Assembly: GCA_001414345.1 (NCBI GenBank)
Contig: LLCB01000052.1
Span: 1-64,000, forward strand
DNA: 64,000 bases
Direction of reading: 5' to 3'
From: Hymenoscyphus infarciens
Taxonomy: Eukaryota > Ascomycota > Leotiomycetes > Helotiales > Helotiaceae
Both the position numbers and the translations under genes were made by a program. Shown here one piece after another: positions 53,785 to 64,000 of this stretch (position 1 is the stretch's first letter; each line of letters opens with the position of its first letter). Below the pieces are notes generated by a model that saw only the letters and a program-made list of their open reading frames with translations, did not search any database and had not been told where the DNA came from.

Positions 53785-54571
53785 GACACTTCCATTGCTC
53801 TCACAACTCTAAGCCAAACCAACCCACTGACCTCCTCTCCTCTCCCATCCACCACCACCACCGAGAGGTATCAACACCTACCAATTCACCTCCAGCAATT
53901 CCGTCTTCGTCTCTCCGCATCTCATCTCGTCTCGTCCCATTTGATTGTTCTTTCCTGTGTCTCCTTTTCTCCCATCTTGCTCTTTTTCCTTGTCCTTCGT
54001 TTTGCCCCCTCCTGCAGCAAGCAGCCTCTCCGCCATCGCCCGCCAACCCATTTCCCCCTGGAAGCATTCCTCGTCCCATTCCTCCTTCGCTTTCTCCTGG
54101 TCTCCTAGCAACCTCTCGTCATCGATCGTCAGCTGTGAGGTTGTTTATCTTCTGCCTTCATTTTCCGTCGACTTGGACTCATTGTGTTCCTCCCAGACTT
54201 TTTTGCAGATCGCCCTCTCACGGTGAAAGTGTGTTGTGCCTGACGCGAGATACGAAGAACCATCTCCACCCCAACTCCCTGGCCGCCGGCGTCCTCTTTT
54301 CGATTCCGAATCTTGTCAACCGTTCACTCGACTTGGCTTCAATACTACACTCTTCCTAATATTTGCTCCTTCTCTTCCAATTTTTTAATTGAAGGTTCGT
54401 GCTTTGGTCCATCCCGTCCATCCGTCATTCGACGCGCTAGGAGATATTTTTATCTTCCCCCAAAACATTACACACGGTCCATCCTGCCCAACATGAGCAT
54501 TCTGCTAACCATCTCTCCCTGCCAGGTCTCCCATCACTGACTGACCTCCGCCCAACTCCCCAATCATCCGA

Positions 54572-54595
54572 ATGAGCCTCCAATTCCTCGAGTAA
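54572..54595 (+). promoter_or_regulatory. uORF of 7 codons in the BNI4 leader
   Basis: ATG AGC CTC CAA TTC CTC GAG TAA lies 54 bp before the main ATG. Another short ATG frame (54493-54540) ends 109 bp before it; the latter may lie in a leader intron, as CTAAC..CCAG occurs inside. Such uORFs could lower translation of the main frame. Confidence 0.45.
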
Positions 54596-54649
54596 ACACC
54601 AACCTGCTCCTCCTCATTCGACCCACATCGGAAGATCCCAAGTCACAGC

Positions 54650-57406
54650 ATGGCCGCACTCGTTCACGCATACCCACAGCAGTCTAGTACAGCTACAATG
54701 CTCCAGACCCGTCCGTCATCTGCCTCTGGAATACTACAAACAACGGCACAAGGCTCATCTCACCAATACTCTCAAAGTTCCTCACAATCAAACCGAAATA
54801 GCTTTCACGGTATCAGTGGTGCAATGGGGGTCTCCAACTATCGTGGACAGCCTACGGTAGCCCCGATTGCTCCTTACGCCTTCACCAGCACTCCTAGCTT
54901 GACTACGCCAGGCCAACGGACCGCAGCAAACAATAGAACTATTTCGGCTCCAGGGGGTGTGCCAACCTTAAAAGCCGAGTCTGGCAACAATGCTCGCTCT
55001 CGCTATCCTGCGCCAGCATCTGTGTCGACAACATCATCCTCGAGTTCCTCCAATGTTTCTTCTTTGAGTCAACGATCTGGTACAAGAGACGATTCGTCCA
55101 TCAATACATCACGAGCTGCGTCTGGAAATGCTCGTCCACTTTCTACCGTTATAACCAGTTCGGGCTTGAATCCTACGCCTCCCACTGCATCTTCACCCGC
55201 GAAAGCAGCCCCGGATCGATATAGAAGACCAAGCAATGGTCGCTCCCAGTCTGCTACTGTTGGACCTAGCAACCCACCTCCCATCCCCCAACCCTCTACG
55301 CTGCCAAATGTGATGCAATTTTATAGCACTGCTACCCAAAAGACAGCAGCAGAGCCACCAACTTTGCAAATGCCTCAATTCTCGAGTCCAAGTTTGGAAT
55401 TCAGCTCTACGATTCGTGGGGTTGCCGATGATATGCAACTAAACCGAACCAGTACCCAGGAAACCGCTGCCAAAAGATATCGTCGACGAAGCATTCATAC
55501 AATTGACGCAGGGGATTATGGTGCACCAAATGGTGGATCGGCAGCAGGATTCCTGCAACAAGGATCGAGACAGAGCAGCAGTGCGAATGGTAGAATTGAT
55601 ACCCAACAAGCGGTACAGCACCCATTACGAAGTTCGCCAATTGTCACTGTCCGGCCAGCGTCATCCCACGGGCGAAATGGTAGCAGCGATAGCGTCAATT
55701 CTCACCGTAGCACATCTAATTCACGTCCGGGCTCTGTAAGTATTTCCGTTGTAATTCCTATTGCGTGGTAGATCCACACTGCACCATTGACATTTTATCC
55801 CTCATCCAATTAAACCGCATGATGGTCCATCTCGCTAACCTCTGGGGCATTTCAAGGCCAACAAGCGAGAAGCCGGCGTATCTATGGCAAACCCCGCCCC
55901 ATCAGCAGGCGCCGCTGAACAGACTTCACTTAAGCAGGACGTTCCAAAACTTGTGAACATTCCACCTCGTGCTTCATCCTCCGATGCAGCGAAACGAATT
56001 GCGACTCCCTCCCCACTGTCGAAGCCGATGACAATGAGCCCCGAGTCCTCGACCCCAGCCTCCAAGGACTCGTTTGCATCGGCGGTTAACGCGGCCCTCC
56101 AACCACCTGTCAAGCAAACCTATGCGCAGGTCGCGAACGCCGGCAGCCCTGCCGCACAACAATTGGCAGCTCTAAATGAAAAGGACGCAAAGAAGAGTAA
56201 GAGCTCCCGACTGCGAAGAGCATTCTCTTTTGGAAGTGCGGCAGAATTACGTAGGGCATCGGCGGAAAATAGTGCGGCCAACAATGCAGCATCTTCTGCC
56301 GAGCGGTCAAAGATTCGAAAGGAAAAATACCAAGATGAGCAGGATGCAGAACAGGCTAGGATCGCGGAGCAGCAGGAGGCTGGTGGTATTGGATCTGGAA
56401 TCTACTCTGGACAGGGAAATTTCTTCAGTGGATCGACTGACAACCTCTCCATTTCTTCTACGGCGTCATCTGCATCAGTAATGATTAGAAAGATGGGAAA
56501 GGGCATGAAGAAATCTACTCGATCTCTAGTGGGACTTTTCAGACCAAAATCTGTTATCGGTGTTCCAGCGGCAGACAAGGCATTGCCCCAAGTCAGCCAA
56601 GCTCAGGTCTCAATGGTTACAGTTGAGGCAGAGAGGGAGAAGGTTAACGTTAACGCGAACCCACACGACCAGGTTGGTGGCGGAACTGGCTATCCTCGAC
56701 TCGAACGAAACTCCGTCGATGCGGGCGCAATGATTCCAGACCGCTTGGGCAGTTCTTCAACAGAGAATTCTGGTGCCCGACGAAGTATCGTGGGTGGTGA
56801 GAAAGAACGGGCAGAGGTTCTCGCAGCTGTAAAGAAGGGCATTTTGAAACGTAAGTGGGAGAATCTCATGTCATTGGACATTTATTAACCACAACTACAG
56901 GCACAGGCACAGGCACCGATTCTGGTAACTCATCGCCCGTGATTCGACCCCAAGACCACAAGGCACCAATTTTTCAATTACCCCAAATTCCCAACGCGAA
57001 CGACTCACCAAATTCCTCGGCACCTTCCACTCCAAATGATGATCAGCAAGGTCATCGCCGAACAGGTTCTGTCACCCTTGGCGGCGAAGATTATTTCATG
57101 TCTGCTTTACGTTTCCGTGGTGACTCTAAGAGCGTACCAAATACCCCCCAAGGAGGATCCAAGCGCAATGCTACATTCAGTCCAAGAATACAATTCCACG
57201 ATACCTGGCCCAGCGGAGAATATGATCGACGTGGAGAGATTGCTACATGCAATCGCCTCACTCCAATGCTCGCCCAACAAATCAAGGAGGAGCTGAATAC
57301 CTTCAAGATGGTATGCGCGTTATTTCCATTACCACATGCCCTTGCTAACCTTCTATAGGAAATGGAAGTTCACGAGAGCTCCAAGGTTTACACACACTTC
57401 TTCTAA
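54650..57406 (+). CDS. BNI4: BNI4-like septum/bud-neck scaffold protein (845 aa, 4 exons)
   Basis: Exons are 54650-55735, 55857-56850, 56901-57310 and 57359-57406, with introns of 121, 50 and 48 nt; the sum is 2538 nt. The first ~650 residues are Ser/Pro/Thr/Gln-rich and disordered. A short basic segment (RKMGKGMKKSTRSLVGLFRP, ~540-560) stands out. The conserved end reads TFSPRIQFHDTWPSGEYDRR, CNRLTPMLAQQIKEELNTFK and, encoded by the 48-nt last exon, MEVHESSKVYTHFF. This C-terminus is the hallmark of Bni4-type proteins, which tie protein phosphatase 1 to septins and chitin synthase. RIQF at 789-792 fits an RVxF PP1-docking motif. The first intron uses an AAG acceptor after a good GCTAACC branch point, which keeps the frame open through ANKREAGVSMANP. 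Family assignment rests on the C-terminus only. Confidence 0.82.
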
Positions 57407-58466
57407 TGACAGAAATGATTATGGCCAATCATCCGGTCAACGACTACTACAACACATCCATCTTGCTCTTAAGCAAGCACAAAAATTACAAAAAAAATTG
57501 CAATGCACAAATACAGACTTCAAAGGCGTTCATTCGGGTCGCATTACAAGGTGTACCGGAGTCACTTCATATATGAGCGATTTGGTCGAAGACATCATCT
57601 TTTCTCTAGACTGGCGTCGGCCGTCAACTTTCACGAGCATACAGGGGAACAGGCCCCGATAGGTTGAGATTTTCCCATGGACTTGAAGAAGTTGCGAGGC
57701 GAGATGTAATGCTGCAAAGCTTTTCCAAGAATTTGGGAGGGATTGGCGTGGCACTTGTCTATATTTGGGCGGTCAATGTGTTTTTCCTTCAGTCTTTGCA
57801 CGACGATCAGCAATCGGCTCTTTTTAAAATTTCGTGTTTTGGTTTCTTTTCGTCGATTCAGAGGGTTTGAAAAGGGAGCATCTTGGTGGACAGATCTCAT
57901 GCCGCTCCTCTTCTTTACCAAGGCCGGTTCTATGCCAATTCATGTTATTGTATTTCAGCGTTGGTGGACCTTGTTTATGGAACGGTAGGAGATAGGGCAT
58001 AGTCTGCGTAATCAACGATATTTTCATTTTCTGTACAAAACAAATATATATTTGATTAAGAAATGACTGTGATTGTCATGGTGAATTGACATGACTTTCT
58101 GATTGTTGTAAATGGTTACCGCAAAAATAAACAACGCTTCACTAGGTCAAATAATTAAGGTTCTTACGATGGCATTCACCCTAGTAAGACCCTTGACTAC
58201 CCTATAATTTAATGGCATGGTAGGCAAAGTGAGTTTGAGAAGTCTGCACCTTCCAGGTTTTCGGATATGGTAGCCTCGTCTTGGCAATTCTAGCCTTGTC
58301 CGTCGCAAAAATTAATTTTCAGAAGCCCAACGTCTACGCCAACATCTACAACCCTGGGCTTCTACCTTCATATCAGCTCTTTCCAACCCTCACTCTGGCT
58401 TTTTCCGGGTATCTACCTAGGTTGTGGGCTGGCTCCCGGCATACGATTACCTCGAAATCTCGAAGA
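57407..58466. other. Intergenic between BNI4 and DUS1
   Basis: The 3' UTR of the BNI4-like gene followed by the promoter and leader of DUS1. In-frame sequence upstream of the DUS1 ATG stays open to about 58281 but contains no ATG. No other gene seen. Confidence 0.55.
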
Positions 58467-60302
58467 ATGGCATCAAATGCAACATCTGCCTCGATGGCAA
58501 AGCCTCCAACCCCGAATGTCACGAATGGCACGAATGGCGACAATATGGCACCTAGCCCTCCACCTATCAAGAAGCTTCATGGTCGCGCATTTTATGAGAG
58601 TATTGGGAGTCCCAAGTTGGTTCTTGCGCCTATGGTGGATCAATCTGAATTCGTAGGTCGAGAGCCTTTTGACCTGCACAGTGGTAGATTGTCTCTAACA
58701 AGACCCTTCCTTTAGGCCTGGCGCATGCTCACTCGATCGTTCATGCCGGAATCCTCGCCTCGGGATCTGTTGGCGTATACGCCTATGTTGCATGCGAGGC
58801 TGTTTAATGATACGCCTAAATTTCGACATAACCATTTCCAACCTCTTCGCGAACCTCTAACCCAACGCTCTCCCTCTTCCTCTACCCCAACGATACCGCC
58901 GACGAAGAATCTATATCTCGATGGCAACCCGGCTTTTGATCGTCCTCTTATTACACAATTCTGCGCCAACGATCCCGAGGAATTCCTCAGTGCTGCGAAA
59001 TATGTAGCGCCCTTCTGCGACGCCGTGGATCTCAATCTTGGTTGTCCACAGGGAATCGCGCGAAAGGGAAAATACGGGGCGTTCTTGCAGGAAGATCAGG
59101 AGTTGATATATAAAATGGTTAGGAAGTTACATGAGGAGCTGAGCGTGCCTATTACGGTGAAGTTACGGATTCTTGATACGAAGGAGGAGAGTCTGAGGTA
59201 TGTGGAGAATGTGGTCAAGGCGGGTGCCAGTATTGTGACTGTTCACGGGAGGACACGGGAGATGAAGGGACATAAGACCGGGATGGCGGATTGGGGGGTT
59301 ATTAAATATTTGAGGGAACGGGTGCCGAGGGATGTGGTTATGTTTGCTAATGGGAATATTTTGAGGAGGGAGGATATTGAGAGGTGTATTGAGGAGACGG
59401 GGGTGGATGGTGTTATGAGTGCAGAAGGGAATCTGTATGATCCTGCTATTTTCGCTACGCCTCCGCCAGTGGGAGAGGAGGGCAGGGAATACTGGAGAGG
59501 CAGGGATGGCAAGGGAGGTTGGAGGATGGATGCTGTGTTTAGGAGGTATATGGATATTCTTTACAAGTATGTGATGGAGGTTGAACCGCCGAAACGGGGA
59601 CCTCTCTTCCTCCCTTCGGATAGAGAACCTGCACCAGAACCTACTGCTCTCACTGAGGATAAGAAACGACCGAGAGACGAGGCTTCGCCGCCGATTGGGG
59701 AACAGCCCCCGACGAAGAAGAAACATAACAGTCGAGCGGATAAAAGGGAACGGACTCAGAACCCAAATTTCCTCGCTATGCAACCTCATCTCTTTCACCT
59801 CCTGAGAGCTCTTGTCTCAAAACACCACGGTGTTAGGGATGCACTTGCTCGATGTCGAGCAGGTGATATTCCAGCCTTCGAAAATGTCCTGCAGATGGTT
59901 GAGGCTGTTGTCAAAGAAGGACTTAGAGAATACGAGAAAACCGATGGCAAGAGTTGGGAAGAGGAAGTCGAGAGGGATGAGAGAGTTCTTGCAGAGAAGA
60001 ATAAGAAGTTAGAAGAGGAGAACAAGAAACTGGCGGAGGAGAATGGGACGGTGGTGGAGGTGGTGGAGGCTGTTGTGGAAGGAAAGGAAGAGGGAGGGGA
60101 GGGAAATGGGGAGTACGAGAGTTCCGTTGAGGCGGTTAGGCTTTGTAGGAGGCCTTGGTGGATTGTTCAGGCTTATGTTAGGCCGTTGCCGAAGGAGGCG
60201 TTGGCTAAGGGGGCGTTGACGTTGAGTAGGAAGGAGAAGGGGTTGTTGGGGAAAGGGAAGGGGGAGGTGAATGGCAAGAAGGGTGGAAAGGGTGGGAATT
60301 AG
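58467..60302 (+). CDS. DUS1: tRNA-dihydrouridine synthase DUS1-type (590 aa, 2 exons)
   Basis: Exons 58467-58652 and 58716-60302 flank a 63-nt intron (donor GTAGGT, branch TCTAACA, acceptor TTTAG); the sum is 1773 nt. The FMN-barrel core starts at PKLVLAPMVDQSE and continues across the junction to AWRMLTRSF. Signature blocks are VDLNLGCPQGIARKGKYGAF (conserved Cys ~172, the family's proton donor), PITVKLRI, VTVHGRTREMKG, VVMFANGNI and DGVMSAEGNL. The enzyme reduces uridines in the tRNA D-loop (U16/U17 for Dus1) with NADPH and FMN. The C-terminal third is Lys/Glu-rich with a coiled coil (EKNKKLEEENKKLAEENG) and a basic Gly/Lys tail, longer than in yeast Dus1 (~420 aa). Residues ~106-125 form a Ser/Pro insert. 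The start is the first ATG in the open frame. Confidence 0.94.
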
Positions 60303-60820
60303 AAGAGGAGAAGTAGGAGTCGGAGTCGGGGTCCTGTGAGGAAAGGTTCGTGAGGGCTGTGAGGGCGATGATGGCGAGAGAGTGGAAGAGGTGGATTGGA
60401 TGGAGTTGAGTGGGGTGAGGGATTGAAGTGGAAGTGAATATTAGGCGTGCTCAAGCGCTGATGCACTGCTGAGTTTTATGGCGGTTGATAAATGTAGATA
60501 CTTTTCACACTTTTTAGAGTCTAGAGGCTTATATATCGTGTTATTTCAACTGGTCTTTCTACCAACGGAGTCCGTCCAACTTGAGAAAGGAACAGAGTAG
60601 AGTGAGGGTTCTACTCTCTTCCACTCAACTCAATTTTGCATTGCCAGAGTAAATCTGAGTAGTTTCACAGGACGGAAACCGAATACTTGGGATAGATGGA
60701 ATCAAAGCACGAAAGCGGGTGGAAGGAAAGTACATTGCATTCAACTTACTATAGAGCAACCTTTAACAATTACTACTGAACCTGACCAAGTAAGTCTCCA
60801 CTTTACTCTGTCCAAAGAGA

Positions 60821-60860
60821 GCTTTGAGTCACTTTGAGTCACTTTGAGTCACTTTGAGTA
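60821..60860. repeat. 10-bp tandem repeat, 4 copies
   Basis: Four head-to-tail copies of ACTTTGAGTC, the first and last each with one changed base. Confidence 0.85.
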
Positions 60861-60879
60861 TGACCCCGATGGAATCTAG

Positions 60880-61440
60880 CTCAAGAAAGTTAAAGAAAAA
60901 TATATAATTCAAGACACCTCAGCTCGCTAAACTTGACTTGGTAAACTAGTTCGTTTCCCCTTTTTTTATTAATTGTTTCTTCTCGCTTAGTTGATATAAT
61001 CAGCTAACCAATCAGACTTGGGCGTTGAGAGTATCGATGAAATATCGGCCGGGGGGGGGGCTGATGATTATTATATCGAGTAGACAGACTTACTCTGATG
61101 ATTTATGGGATTTTATTTATACGATATAGAGATTTAGCGAGTTATATGACTGTAAAATAGTTACTCTTGACTAAGAGCTAATTGAATCTATATATTCCTC
61201 CTTAAATTTCTTTGAGAATATATGTTTTTTTTTTCATTAAAAAAAATATAATAACAAAATTAAGAGTTTATGGAATAAGTAAATCCTTAGCTACAGTAGT
61301 TAAAGCAAGTATCTTACTTTTTTCACCTAGAAGATATTAAATTTATCTAAGAAAATATCTGTTTAAACAGAGTAAGAATACAGTATCTGAGAGCTATTTA
61401 TTACCTAGACTTACTAACTCTAAAAAGTCGTTATAGATCG
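60880..61440. repeat. AT-rich, TpA-rich island, RIP-like
   Basis: About 560 bp of AT-dominated sequence (ATATAATAACAAAATTAAG, TTATATCGAG, CTATATATTCC) with no open frames, beside the GC-rich DUS1 gene. It resembles the 46.3-kb island and fits a RIP-mutated repeat. Confidence 0.5.
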
Positions 61441-61749
61441 GTAATCGGGCCCTTTTCCCTGGCGCTAATCGAATGAGCTTTAAAAAACAAAAATATCGAC
61501 GCCCAAGTCTGCACCGATCATCGCACAACATTCAAGGTCCATTTCTTTTCCTAAATATACATACATTTTGAATATCCTACATATTATAGAAATACATGAT
61601 ACGCGATTATTCTAAAACCATGGCTCGCATACAGACCAAAAGCATTAAAACCACAAACACCCCCTGTCCCCCTGTCCCCTGAGTCCCCAACCCAATCATC
61701 CCCATTCTCCCATAAACAAAAGAAATCTCTTCATTCCCAGTCCCGGGCC

Positions 61750-61816
61750 ATGCCCCATGCCTATGCCTATGCCCCATGCCCCATGCCCCATGCCCCATGC
61801 CCCATGCCCCATGCCC
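61750..61816. repeat. GCCCCAT heptamer tandem repeat
   Basis: About nine units of GCCCCAT or the variant GCCTAT in a row, ending 100 bp before the HET gene's stop codon. Confidence 0.85.
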
Positions 61817-61915
61817 AAACCAAACCAAACCAATACCCAATTTCCTCCTAATTACCTCCCAATTCCATTTCAATGCTACCCCAATCACCGACCCCTACTG
61901 ACAAACAAAAGAAAA

Positions 61916-64000
61916 CTAAACAAGACAAATTTCATAAAGCGGCATCCCCTCCTTTTCCCCGACAAGTCCCTCGTAAACTTCATCTTCGATCGCGCCCAAG
62001 AACCCCCGACAGCACTTTCCGAAATTCTCTACCCACCATGCGCCTTCCAAGTAAACGACTCCTTTCCTCACAAACTCTCTTGCTTTGACGCCGGTGGGTT
62101 TCACGATCAAAGCTTGGATACCAATTTTCTTCTTTGTATTTTTTGCAATATGGTGGTAGAGAGGCAGGAGATAGGTGAGTGTAGACTCCGCCTCTCGCTC
62201 CTCAGGATCCTGGGCTTGGAAAGGCAGAAAATCATCCTCGAAATCGAGGGAGATGGAACGGCTGGTACTTGGGGAAGAGATATCGAAGACGGGGAGGGAG
62301 AAAGTACTTCCTCGATAATAACGAGCCGTGTATGAACGAGGGGACACACGGTGGATTTCTACTCGTATTAGGGAGGCTTCTAGGTATAAGGTTCCTTTTG
62401 AGAGTTGTCCGTAGATATCGCCTGCTACCGGGAGGATATCTGCTTTTTGGAAGGTGGTGAGGGGGGAAAGGAGGAGGGATTTGGATTCTGGGTGTGCGTT
62501 GGAGAGGATGGGGTGGTTTGTTGAGGCCCAGGTCCAGGAGGGGGCTTGGGGGTGTTTTGGTGGGGTAGATTTTTGTTGTTGTTTTTGTTTTTGCTTTTGC
62601 TTTTGCTTTTGCGGGTGGGGGATGGGAAGGACGCGCCAGGGGAGTTGGAAGAGGATGTCTTTTTTCCAGAGACCGGCGAAGTATTCTTCTGGGGGGCCGT
62701 GGCGTTGTGCTAGGCCTGAGATTGCTACGAGTTTATCGCGCTCTGGGAAGGTGAGGGTTCGTCGCGTGTATTGATGTACTATCTCTGCCCAACCTGGAGG
62801 ACCCCAATGCTTTTTGAAAGGAAGCGTTGAAGATAATGGAGTGGGTTGATATCGTTTCGTTGTTATATCTAGATCTGTAGGCGAGGATTCTGATGTCTTC
62901 TGCGTTTTGCATTGGAAGAAGATTCTATCGAGTCCGAAATGGAGGGTTCGTGGGGCGAGAGTTAGTTCTTGGAGGATCCAACCTCTTTTTTGAAGTGGTG
63001 ATTTGGTGATTGATTGATCCCAGTGGCGGAAACCGTCATCGTGAGCCCGGACTCGGAAGGTGGTAGATGAGCTTTCGTCTTTGAATATGCAGCCTTGGAC
63101 TTCGAAGGGGTTTCGAGAGACATGGAGGGAGTCAAGGCCGGACATTGCGGAGATGTTGCACCATGAGCCAGCGTAGATGTCTGCCATGTGGGAGGATTCT
63201 CTTTGCCAGTCTGAGAGGGAGTCTTGCAGGATACATAATGAGTCGATCCAGAGGTAGAAGATTCCAAGTCGACGGGCTACCATCATTGCATCTAGAAAGA
63301 CTCTCGGTAAAGCGACGATTGGAATTCGTTGGATGAGTCCTGAGTAATTTGTAGTTGAGAGTTTTGCGGGATGCTCGTCGTTCCATCGGTATGATAATGT
63401 CATGTATCTAGCATCGATTCCGATGTCCTTCTCTTCAATAAGTCGTGGTTCAACGGTTGTGGCACCAACCCCGAGAAAAATGAGCCGTGTTGGTCGTTTG
63501 AGATTTCTTGACAAGTTCTGGCGACAAAGCTCATGGTTGTTAGAGCAGTTCCTGATCCATGTTCTTGCAACAGCTATACTGGTTCTTGAATCGGTAGAGT
63601 GTCCAACTCGTCGAACTACTTGAAGTTAGTGATTGTAGATTCAACAGAACAAATTTCACATACTTTCTTCCTCTTTAGTGAGAGTTTTAGTGATAAAATA
63701 ATCCCAACAAATGGGAGACCAGTTCCTCGTCATGTAACGAATTCGAAAATCTCTACTAAACGAATCCTCTCCGTTATCATCCTTCTCCCCATCCGGATCC
63801 CAATACTTCCACCAAGTCACATGAGCCATCTTAATATCCCCAATCGCCGGACCCAAAACCAAAAGTCTCGTAATTTGAAGTCGACAGAAATGACATCCCC
63901 TCCCGGCAGAATCGAAAAGCTTCAACACATCTGTTTTGAATGATATACTCGGTTGAAATGGATTCAGTCTGTCGTTTACAGGCCATAATTCCCGTAACTC
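61916..64000 (-). CDS. HET-domain protein, 5' end outside the window (678 aa visible)
   Basis: Exon 63664-64000 is open to the window edge and joins through a 48-nt intron (63616-63663, donor GTATGT, branch CTAAC, acceptor GTAG) to exon 61916-63615. The HET domain (PF06985) is clear: YMTLSYRWND, then LGIFYLWIDSLCILQDS and DWQRESSHMADIYAGSWCNI. KRGWILQELTLAPRTLHFG follows. The preceding exon carries CHFCRLQ and TRTSIAVARTWIRNC-type text common in these proteins. A KQKQKQKQKQQQK low-complexity run and a Trp-rich SWTWAST motif lie in the C-terminal half. HET domains mediate heterokaryon-incompatibility cell death in some family members; most are of unknown trigger. No second effector domain (NACHT, ankyrin) is visible in this part. 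The start codon lies beyond the window. Confidence 0.92.

Larger units (their letters stand above)
49147..54649. other. 5.5-kb intergenic stretch with repeats
   Basis: It lies between the SWC5 and BNI4-like starts, so it holds two divergent promoters. It contains a 100-bp MITE (49881-49980), an 18-bp tandem duplication, a (CAA)9 tract, an unassigned frame near 53.5-53.8 kb and a pyrimidine-rich leader (53.8-54.6 kb). A minus-strand ORF at 49250-49534 ends just before SWC5 but has no homologue I recognise. Confidence 0.5.
60303..61915. other. Convergent intergenic region with AT-rich island
   Basis: Between the 3' ends of DUS1 (+) and the HET gene (-). It holds a 10-bp tandem repeat, an AT-rich RIP-like island, a 10-nt G run at 61051-61060 and a GCCCCAT tandem repeat. 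No gene seen. Confidence 0.6.

Noticed and set aside
59163..59798. 211-codon frame antisense to DUS1
   Set aside because: A shadow of the DUS1 coding strand; the sense frame has full family motifs.

Overview
The window is nuclear DNA of a filamentous ascomycete (Pezizomycotina). The evidence is short introns, mostly 48-96 nt, with GT..AG ends and CTAAC/CTGAC branch points, plus a HET-domain gene, a YDR124W-like DUF2841 gene, a BNI4-type gene and relics of lineage-expanded fungal families. A leotiomycete-like fungus is my guess from the style of those relics; the sequence does not prove it. All gene models were built by hand from reading frames, splice signals and conserved motifs.

Layout, left to right. 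1-3.7 kb is gene-poor apart from a tRNA-Trp. 3.7-4.5 kb (-) is a small multi-pass membrane protein. 7.0-9.1 kb (-) is the DUF2841 protein. 9.1-19.0 kb is a 10-kb gene-poor stretch with a TIR element bounded by TA and several simple repeats. 19.0-25.4 kb (-) is a 13-exon ABCC/MRP transporter of the YCF1 type. 26.6-27.5 kb (-) is a CBF1-type bHLH factor, facing the GID/CTLH ligase subunit FYV10 at 29.6-30.9 kb (+) across a 2.1-kb shared upstream region.

From about 34 to 46 kb the window becomes a gene graveyard. It holds a broken CNNM/MAM3-type transporter, a decayed CorA-like protein, a ubiquitin-like-domain relic, an orphan C-terminal fragment and a clearly disrupted GH1 beta-glucosidase. One intact gene of unknown function (289 aa, 36.7-37.7 kb) lies inside this tract. 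A tRNA-like double hairpin and an AT-rich, RIP-like island close it.

The right third returns to housekeeping genes: SWC5 (-, 48.1-49.1 kb), BNI4-like (+, 54.7-57.4 kb) and the tRNA-dihydrouridine synthase DUS1 (+, 58.5-60.3 kb). A second AT-rich island follows. The last gene is a HET-domain gene (-) whose 5' end runs off the window.

The intact genes are independent cell functions (detoxification, transcription, ubiquitin ligase, chromatin remodelling, septation, tRNA modification), not an operon or a biosynthetic cluster. I do not see a convincing new multi-gene system. The most unusual signals are two TIR elements sharing the termini CTTCGTCCC(A/G)GGC with TA flanks, the cluster of pseudogenes, and the ABCC gene's 36-nt C/G homopolymer inside an intron together with a GC-AG intron.
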